DNA of 64,000 bases, from positions 34,761,288 to 34,825,287 of the forward strand of contig OX637288.1 of assembly GCA_951799445.1 (NCBI GenBank). Direction: 5' to 3'. This document shows positions 56,026 through 64,000 of the stretch, piece by piece (position 1 is the stretch's first letter; every line of letters starts with the position of its first letter). The translations under genes and the position numbers were made by a program. Under the pieces are notes generated by a model. It was given only the letters and a program-made list of their open reading frames with translations, had not been told where the DNA came from and did not search any database. This stretch comes from Pseudisothecium myosuroides (taxonomy: Eukaryota; Streptophyta; Bryopsida; Hypnales; Lembophyllaceae).

Positions 56026-57100
56026 AGTGGTTATCTTTATTGAAAATAAAATTTATTTTAATTCTTCTCTTTAATTGTGAAATTGAGTACCAAAATGTAG
56101 CTGGGCTATAGCCTGTCAAATAAACTACAAGTTAGGATGCTCATTTTATGCTTTGGCTTACTTGGCTACTAGAGTATTAACTCTATTCTTCAAAATTTGC
56201 TAAGAAATTTTCTTAAACTAAAACTAGCCAGGGATATATATACCCTAGTTCCTAGTTCTTAAAATTTTGTTCCCCATCTACCTCATTCATTCTCCTACAT
56301 TAGACTATATTATGCTATAACTCCGCAAATCCACAATTTGTTACAACATTTTAGAAGACTAGTACAAGAAAGATTTTTTTTTCCCTTCATTTATGTTGAA
56401 TTAGGCAGTGCAAAAAAACGATTCTATTTACATCCCACACATACATAAAATGTGCAAAAAATAGATGAATACTCATTTATTCATCCAACAGGGCTATATC
56501 ATCCAAAGATTCTTGAAGCATCATCCTTTCAAAAAGGGGAACTTATATGTTCCCAAACATTTTACTCAATGTTTTTCTTATCTATTTTGATACAAATTTC
56601 GATGAGAAAAAGAAGCCCTGACTAGTGACTACAAGTGAACCTTGAGTGTCGATACTCCTAAAGAAAGCATTAATGTAAGCATAACATTCCAAATTAATAC
56701 AACTAAGTTCCAGTACCGTTCAGTTCCTTTCACTTCCAGTCCTCTGGACATCGTTCTTCCATATACTTCTATTCTCAAATTTGATAACAACACTGCTCTG
56801 TACTGAACATTCGATCCACTCGTTCACTTGAACTTGGACACCTCAAGTAATCTCCAAACCAGTGACATACCCAAACTCCTATTTGCAACCTCAGAGTGGC
56901 GGCATGCGCAACTAGTGGAAACAGACACTTTCACTTCCAAAGTGTCCATCCAAGGCCCCGTTGAGGGCCGTGTGGATCCCTTAAACTGCAGTTGGAGCCA
57001 AAGTCAGAGATTCACATGCAAGTGAAGTGAAGCTAGCTCGCTTCGTCGTCTTGAACAATGTACAGAGCAAGCTCAACTAAGCTAGTTACTTAGCTTGGGA
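56026..57100 (+). promoter_or_regulatory. Upstream region of the zinc-finger gene
   Basis: AT-rich DNA becoming less so from about 56700. GCTAGCT/AGCTAGC-like steps and CAAGTGAAGTGAAGC lie just before the ATG. No element was securely assigned. Confidence 0.3.
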
Positions 57101-57700
57101 ATGAATGATCAAACTCGTTCGAACTCACGTACGCGTACTAATTGCAGTTCAAATTCGAAGCTAGCTAGTGCGATGGGTCAGTCTGTAGTGATCAATCCAA
57201 GCGGGGATTTCCATCCAAGCTCGCCAGCAGTCTTGTCTTCGGAGGCGGGGGACTCGGGCGTCGTTTCGAAGAAGAGCAGTACTTATGTTTGTCATTTCTG
57301 TGGCCGCGTGTGCCGCAATGCGCAAGCGCTGGGAGGCCACATGAACGTGCACCGGCGAGAGAGGGCGCTGGCCAAGCAGCTGCTGGATCTTCGCAACCAG
57401 CAGGGCGATAACTTGAAGGGGACGAGTGCTGCTACCACTGGGGTCGTCGTTAACGTGGTTGCTGCGTCAGGGAATCCGCCGGCGGGAGAGGGTGGGCAGG
57501 ACCACCAGGAGGAAGGTGTCACCCACGGAGGCTCGTCGGCTTCGTCGTCGTCCCCGCCGAGTCCACATTCGATTGCAATTGCGAGCGCGTTGCTGCAACA
57601 AAGGAAATCCTTGCACCGGCTTCCGAAGATGAATCGCAAGCGCCGGGGGGCGGTGGACTTGGAGCTTCGACTGGGGTTCACTCCCGGGAGAATCTTGTAG
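57101..57700 (+). CDS. Single C2H2 zinc-finger transcription repressor-like protein (QALGGH type, EAR end)
   Basis: Intronless, 199 residues from ATG 57101; an alternative start is ATG 57173. One plant-type finger: [20 protein letters not shown], Cys 64 and 67, His 80 and 84, with the invariant QALGGH. A Ser/Pro-rich low-complexity middle ([11 protein letters not shown]), a basic patch NRKRRG, and a C-terminal DLELRLG (186-192), an LxLxL-type EAR repression motif. This layout is that of SUPERMAN/KNUCKLES/GIS-class developmental regulators in the nucleus; the subfamily cannot be fixed from the sequence alone. High GC compared with the surroundings, as usual for such genes. Confidence 0.9.
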   Translation: MNDQTRSNSRTRTNCSSNSKLASAMGQSVVINPSGDFHPSSPAVLSSEAGDSGVVSKKSSTYVCHFCGRVCRNAQALGGHMNVHRRERALAKQLLDLRNQQGDNLKGTSAATTGVVVNVVAASGNPPAGEGGQDHQEEGVTHGGSSASSSSPPSPHSIAIASALLQQRKSLHRLPKMNRKRRGAVDLELRLGFTPGRIL

Positions 57701-59711
57701 ATAGTCTGTAGTCTGTTCCTAGTTTTGGTATGTATTTGCAGGTTTCAAATTACATTGCGGACACACATGCATGCAGGAATGTTCGTGTAGACAAGCATGT
57801 TGGCAAGAACGTAGATTAACATGTTTAAATAGGGTTTTTATCAACAAAAGATTGGTTGCGTTTTTCTTCAAGAGTTCTTATGATAATTTGTCGGTTTGCT
57901 TGCCTAGACGTATAGGGGATTGATCAAGCATTCAAGCAATTGCGGTGTACGGTTTTGTGGGGTTAAATTTCCTAACCATGTGGTGATGATTGAAGATAGT
58001 TGACGCTCTTTTAAGTGGCATTGGATGTGATGGAATAGAGTTTGGATTCATTCTAATTTCATACATCTACTTTCTACTTATTTGTTGTTCAATTACTATC
58101 AAGCTACATTGTATTAAATAGTTTTGACTTGTTTTTGGAATAATAAAGACATGAGCATGAAATTAGGAACAAATGAGGCTTATAGTTTTGTGTTACTGAG
58201 TACAAAAGATATATCATAGAAGGTTAGCTTTGTCTTGCTAATGACTTATTTAGTTTAATGATTTTGTTACTCAAAAGTTGAATTTTGACTATGGAAATAT
58301 TTCTATTCCTAAAAAGATAGTTGATGCATTTTAGGTTAGTTTTTATTTTAAAATTGTGAAACTAAGTAGGAACAATTGAGATTTGTATATGTTTTTTCTA
58401 CCTTCATTGCCTACAAAATTTAACTCCTCATAACCTTCATTCATTATTTGGAATTGAACGATTCAAACGTTTTTGATTACATATCAATTCATACAATCCA
58501 ATAAAATTAATATATATTTTTAGCTTCCTGGTTTGACTGTGATATTGAAAAAATCCTTCTAACTTTTGCAATTTTAATCAGAATGACATAAAACAAAGCT
58601 CTACATATAGACTAGGATGATTAACATCCATCTTCCAAATTTAATGCAAAAATTCTAAATTCTAAAGTCAACAAAGCCTGCCCAAGTTCTCAAAAAGCCA
58701 CAAGTGGGAACCTTAATCCTATAGGATTAAAAAAAGCTCAATAATTTAAATTTGATTTCAAACTTTTTTGAAAAAAATAAGAAAATAAGAATTTTTTTAT
58801 TTTATTGAGATTTTATTAGTCAATTGTATAAAGGATAAACTTAGCTTGATAGTGGTTATTTGACTTGAACACCATTGTTCAAGGTTGTTTAGGTTGTAAA
58901 ACTATAATATTACAAATTTGAGAGAAATTCTCAATGTCTCATAATATTCTTCATGTCCACTTAGATTTTATTTTGTAAAATAATTTAAAATTAATTAGTT
59001 TTATTAAATTTTATTTACCAATTTATTTTTACTTTTGACTATACAAAATATAATAGCGATAATTTTGTACGGAACTCAAAGAGATTATTCATATTGATAA
59101 AAAAAACATATAGTTTCATGTAATAAATAATATAAAATTAAAATTTTAGTATAATTTTGAAAGGCTAAATTGAGCTCAAGAAATGATGTTTGATCACATA
59201 GTGATGGAACTAGTCTTTTTGCCTGAGGTAACATTGAACTGGCTTCTTTCTAAATTAAAGTCTTTTAATTCTATCTCAATAACTCAAAGCCAAAGTTTAG
59301 TATTACATGAAATACTTATAAGACCTCAAGTATTGCTAAGAATTATTTGTTCTTGTATTCATTTGGACTATTTTATACTTTTTATTGAAAGTCAAACATT
59401 CAAAATGTAACTCAATTCTATTAGGTGTATGTCACAAACAAAGGCTCCTAGTTTTCTTTGAAGAAACTTCAAGATATAGTGATAGTATATATTGAAGGCA
59501 AGATGGGGGTAACCTCAATTTTGCCAATACAAATTTTCAAACCCTCTATTTAAGTCAAAATTATGTGATATTCTTACATGAACATTGTCATCTCTCTCAA
59601 TTGATATCTTGTTTGGTCTAAGTCAATTGAAGCAATTGGCTACAATCTACATAGTTCTTTGTCAATACCTTGTTCACGTCATTCCTACCTACAATATATT
59701 TCATCTCTACA
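57701..59711. other. AT-rich DNA downstream of the zinc-finger gene
   Basis: Probable 3' UTR at the start, with ATTAAATAG and AATAATAAAGAC near 58110-58145. Beyond that it is low-complexity AT-rich sequence with no supported gene. Confidence 0.5.
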
Positions 59712-59864
59712 CACTAGAAGAAAAGTCTGTTGCATTCAACAAAAAACATCATGTAGATTTTGTTGACTTCCCCGTTCTTAACACAAAATCTGCGTTTTCA
59801 ACAAGGAAGTCAACAAAATCTATATGATGTTTTTTGTTGAATGCAACAGACTTTTCTTCTAGTG
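59712..59864. mobile_element. CACTA-type hairpin MITE, 153 bp, TSD ACA
   Basis: Begins CACTAGAAGAAAAGTCTGTT and ends with its inverted copy AACAGACTTTTCTTCTAGTG-like text (one base differs); the arms pair over about 60 bp each. Flanked by ACA at 59709-59711 and 59865-59867. CACTA ends with a 3-bp target duplication are diagnostic of the CACTA/EnSpm superfamily. No coding capacity. Confidence 0.85.
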
Positions 59865-60392
59865 ACACTTCCACACTCCTTGTGAATACCTTCCTTTATT
59901 TCATCATTAGATATATCTTACTTTCACACTCCCACACTCCAAGCTACCAATACCTTGATTTGTTTCATGTCTAGTTATATCTTAACTTTACACTTCCATA
60001 GTCCCTATCAATACCTTGCTTTATTTGATGGCAAGAAAAGGTGGCTAACTCTATAGCATTTTGGAAATTTTCATCCTTTTGGAAGGAGTATTACAAAAAA
60101 TAAATTTAATTAGTTTTTTTTAAAACAATATGACCAATGTATACACTTGTAAGAAGAGGGTATTCTAAAAAAGAAAGTATAGAAAAAGATTTTAAATAGA
60201 AGAACTTAAAAAGTGTTGAATCTCAAGAAAAATGGTACAGTTTTTGGTGTTATAATTTGAAAAAAGTAGGAAAATAACTTATGAATAAAGTCATATAGTT
60301 TTTATAGAACTCATATAGAACTCATAACTCATATAGTTTTTACAAATGGGCGATTTTTTTTCAAATTTTTCAAATTTTTCTCGTATTTACTA

Positions 60393-60641
60393 CTATCTCC
60401 ATTCCAAAATGATTGTCTACTTTCAGTGTCATGCTTTTTTAAGGTTGTTTTGAATAGATCATGTGGAGACTTCCTTGTGGCTAATTTTGTCTAGGTTGGA
60501 ATGAACACATACAATGTCTTTCATTGATTCTAGTCATATAAAACTTGGAACCTTTATTAATTATGTTTTTCACAAAATGATCAATAAAATTGACTCAAAA
60601 AATACCCACATTTTGTGACAATCATTTTGGAAAGGAGGGAG
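60393..60641. mobile_element. Stowaway/mariner-like MITE, 249 bp, TA target duplication
   Basis: Left CTATCTCCATTCCAAAATGA TTGTC and right GACAATCATTTTGGAAAGGAGGGAG are inverted complements with about three differences, flanked by TA at 60391-60392 and 60642-60643. This is the CTCCCTCC...CCAAAATGA pattern of mariner-related MITEs. Non-coding. Confidence 0.75.
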
Positions 60642-61295
60642 TACAATCTGAAACACCAAGGTTTCTATTTTCTTCAGATTTTGTGCTTTTTCAGGTTTCC
60701 TACTTAGAGAATTATTCTATGCTTAATCTTATGAGGGTGTACAATCTTTTTAAACTCTAAAAAACTAGATGTTCAAATTTCAAACAATGAATGAACACAA
60801 ACGCATCCCAATCATACAACGATGTATTTTATATCCATCAATTTATTGAAGATTCTTATGTTAGTTATTTAATCATTTTAAGGTATAGATTCTAAAGACT
60901 TTGATTTGCAAATATTCTACAATTCAGAGGAGATTGGTAGGTCTAGCTTAAAAATAACTTTTTCAATTCAAAATATGACCCTTCAAAAACGATTTGAATA
61001 AAAAAAGTAAACTAAAAGTCTTCAAACTTCATCAAGAAGCTCTATGATTAGAACGTAACATTTTGAACTTAAAAGAAAGAAATATTTGTAAAAATCACAA
61101 ATATTCAATCTATAATTAATTTTATAGGAAGTTTTCATTTTTTGCCTTCAAATTTGATTGAAAATATTGATTTGTGTACGAGTTGATCTAAGCATATGGA
61201 TATGATTTATGAATAATATTTTACACTTATTTTTTGAGAATCATAATTAAATTATTATTCTAAGTTGCATTTTATAATACATCTTCTTAATTTTA

Positions 61296-62198
61296 GGTAG
61301 TTGCAAGAAAGAATTCTATAGCATTTAGGCAGTTTCTTTAGGAGTACTATAAAATTTTAAAAAAAATTAAAAATAATAAAAGCAATTATCAATGTACATA
61401 CACCTTTAAGAAGAAGGTACCCTAAGAAGGAAAAGCATACCGATAGAAAAATTTACAAAATAAGAGAACTAGAATTTAAGTGCAAAATTTCAAGATAATA
61501 GCTACTTTGACATTTTAATTTGTAAAAAATAGAAAAAATAATTTACAATGAAACTAAAAGTTGGAAATTTGGGAAGACTTTATGATGATGGAATTTCACC
61601 AAAAGAATGGTTCTGAAACCATCTTCAATGTTCAAAAGTCCATGCGCTAGGGAGCCCTATTAGCACACATGTAGAAGACAAAAAATTACATTTTTTTTAG
61701 GTGCCCTTTGGTATGCACATGCCCACCTAGTATGAAAATAGACCACAAAATTTTTAGCTCTAGATCATTAATCTCGGGTACTCTTCAGTACTAAAACTTT
61801 TAAACCGCAAAGTGTGACAAATTAGTTGAATTTAAATTTAAATATAAAAGATTTTTGATTTTTTTTGAAAAATAATGAATATGATTGCTATCAAGTTAGA
61901 CATTTCCAAAAAAAATTCAAGTTAATTAGATTCATGCTTTAAAAGTTATATAACAGATGACAACTTCATCATTCCAAATGTGACGCAAAATATATTTGGT
62001 CTTCACTCTTGCAATCATCCTTTTGGAATTTTATTATATCGTCTATTCCTTCATGGGCTAAAGGTCTACACAGCTTGCCCATGTTTTTTAAATGTTTTTA
62101 AATTTTTTTTCTAATTGGAAAGTACTCCAAAAAACAAATCACATTTAGTATATGGAGCAAATATGACATATACTATATGCTTTTCTTGCAATCACTCT
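61296..62198. mobile_element. ~900-bp element with GTAGTTGCAAGAAA-type ends
   Basis: The left end GTAGTTGCAAGAAAGAATTC and the right end ATATGCTTTTCTTGCAATCACTC are inverted relatives, and resemble the ends of the 54950-56025 foldback element (GTGAATGCAAGAAACAC). It is probably a diverged or internally rearranged member of that family. Confidence 0.4.
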
Positions 62199-63101
62199 AA
62201 ACTAATTTTTTCAATAACAGAAAATTAGAAAAAAAGTTAGTAACAATTATGTACTTACTTGAGATCTTGATTAGCTTTTAATCTCCTTTGATCACACCCC
62301 ATCTTTGTTGCCTCAAGGTGCAAATCCTCCAATTTTCCTTCAACTTGATAGATAAATGTAGAACTCTCTTTCCCTTAACCCATTTCATAGTTGGTTAATT
62401 TTGTATTTTTCAACTTTTTCCACCTAACTTAATATACTTTATTCCAAATATTAATCTAGATTTTTCAAATTTTATCATCCATGATAAACAACAAGCTCCA
62501 TTATTTTCCAAATTCCAATAGGAAAAAAATATTTGGAGTTAGGCACTTAGATTTACAAAATTAAAGCAGGCAAATTCTCACTTAGCCATGGCTGTAGCCC
62601 CTAGTTTTTCATTCAGGGCAGTTCCATTCCACTTAAGATGAACTTAGAGTAGCTCCAATGTAGCTGTGACCTAGCACGCCAAAGGTATAATGACGGGGCC
62701 ATTAAAAAAGCATGCTCTAATGCAACCGACATTGGTATCTTTTTATTCTAAGCCCTGTGATTTTCCATCATTCCCCAGTCTTGTAATTTTGCAAAATGTG
62801 AAGAACCCGCAAGTTGACTCACAATATCTGAAAAAATCATAATTGTCATACCTTTTTAACTTTTTTATGTGTGCCAATTACTTAAAACTCCCCTTTTTTA
62901 TATGAATGTTTTTTATAATGCAATATCTTTTCCTCTCTTTTTTGTAGTGCAGAAAAGTCATTTGAGGTTTGGATTGCCAACTTTGCATTGGATCAATTTT
63001 TTTGAGAAAGTCCTTGGGAAGGAATGAAGTTTATGTCTTGCCAATTCAAAATCTTTATATTGTCCATGTTCTTGTCTTTGCATTGGAGATGCTCTTAACC
63101 C

Positions 63102-64000
63102 TTAACCCCTAAAGGACCAACATGCCTTTTTTGGCAACATAGATATTTTGGGCAGGTACGTGTGACTGGAGACTTTCATATTTTGGGCTGAAATTTTTAT
63201 AGAAGGTGGGGACGAGGAATATCTTTCATATGTACCAAACTTCATGACATTTGGAAATATGAGTCAAAAGTTATGGCCAAATATGTTGTTTGTTGGTCAA
63301 CTCGGGCAGTTCGGGCAGATCAGAAAAAATCACTTTTTTCAAAAATAAAAATTTGAAATTGGTTTATTAGATTTATATATATGTGGAAAGCTTTGAATCA
63401 TTCCATTCTAATCAATGATTCAAACGTTATGAGGATTTTTAGTTTGCGGGTAGTTATGGATTGTCTACTCTAAAATAAACTTTGAAGTTGTTTATTTCAC
63501 TCAATTTTCAATATTTTTCAAAAAAAATAAAATTTTAGGATGTAGATTGTTTATTACAACATTGCAACCATTGGGATTGGCATTTTTCAATTTCATAATT
63601 AACTTCTTAACAATTTAGTGTTTTGAACCATTCTCTACTTCTTTCTACTTACTATTTTTTTCCTATATGTTGTAAAATTCCAAATAATCTGAAAATTTTC
63701 AAGCATGTAGCCAACTTGCCCTGAAGAATGAATCCAAAGAAGCACAACCATTTTATAAATTTTTTCATAATAATCTGACCTTGTGAAGTGCAACTGCCTG
63801 GTTTTTTGCAGGGCCAAAAAAAGGACTTTTGCCACTTCAAATGCTAATTTATTCCAATCTACACAATGGAAATTCCTGAAATTTTTTCCACATATTCTCA
63901 AACCAGAATACTACAAGATCCTACGGTTACATGTGTGCAAAAATGATATTTTTCGAAAATTTGATACTTGTACTAGAAATGGCAGTTTTGGAGCATCTTT
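63102..64000. mobile_element. TTAACCCCTAAAGG-ended element, truncated by the window edge
   Basis: Starts TTAACCCCTAAAGGACCAAC. The interior runs as the reverse complement of 4780-5720: GGTACGTGTGACTGGAGA matches CTCTAGTCACACGGACC, and the last bases (ACTAGAAATGGCAGTTTTGG) match AAAACTGCCATTTCTATAGT near 4826. The other terminus should lie just beyond the window. Confidence 0.7.

Larger units (their letters stand above)
59865..63101. other. AT-rich DNA with transposon remnants
   Basis: Contains the Stowaway-like element at 60393-60641 and the element at 61296-62198. The stretch near 61040-61180 resembles 1030-1120 at the other end of the window. No gene was recognised. Confidence 0.55.

Noticed and set aside
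59183..59827. Open frames of 75-80 codons near 59183 and 59585
   Set aside because: AT-rich, no recognisable domain, and the second runs into the CACTA hairpin element.
1..64000. tRNA, rRNA, CRISPR, bacterial operon or organelle genes
   Set aside because: None seen; spliced genes and transposons indicate nuclear plant DNA.

Overview
This is nuclear DNA of a land plant: AT-rich, with spliced genes of plant type (a lysophospholipid acyltransferase with C-terminal EF-hands, a PP2C phosphatase, a one-finger QALGGH zinc-finger protein with an EAR-like end), plant-type TTTAGGG units in an intron, a chromodomain Ty3/gypsy retrotransposon and many MITEs. I cannot name the species. Short to medium introns, a chromovirus without the usual tRNA-Met primer site and a membrane-protein family that resembles a fungal family hint at a bryophyte or other seed-free plant, but this is inference.

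Layout. 1-7.7 kb: AT-rich repeats, with a GC-rich open frame at the extreme left edge and a 0.94-kb TTAACCCC-ended element. 7.77-13.98 kb: a complete 14-exon LPEAT2-like acyltransferase gene. 14-18.9 kb: repeats and the probable leader of the next gene. 18.90-23.57 kb: a complete 7-exon PP2C gene. 20.9-53.2 kb: a tandem triplication. Each unit starts inside intron 4 of the PP2C gene and runs through a downstream intronless gene for a multi-pass membrane protein (called M here). Unit A keeps the functional PP2C and M1; unit B (about 29.0-37.6 kb) and unit C (about 40.4-53.2 kb) carry decayed PP2C remnants but long open M2 and M3 frames. 53-64 kb: AT-rich DNA with a 1.08-kb inverted repeat, a C2H2 zinc-finger gene (57.1-57.7 kb), a CACTA-type hairpin MITE and Stowaway-like elements.

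The M locus holds the most unusual material. M1 carries a perfect 131-bp internal tandem duplication that frameshifts it unless the duplicated segment is spliced; it begins GT and ends AG, so exact removal as a newborn intron restores a 438-residue frame. The first ~440 bp of M1 and M2 are nearly identical while the rest has diverged, as expected for gene conversion. M3 has a MITE with perfect terminal inverted repeats inside its 5' coding region, which supplies a possible new start and N-terminus. A chromovirus (44.66-50.24 kb; TSD CAACT, 256-bp LTRs with 5 transitions) sits in unit C, and the unoccupied site is visible in units A and B. It has a GGGAAAA slippery site at the gag-pol overlap, four pol stops that all fit C-to-T change, and a primer site that matches its own LTR just downstream of a TATA-like box, as in self-priming Tf1-type elements.

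Exon coordinates were worked out by eye from splice signals, phase and remembered family conservation. No database search was run.
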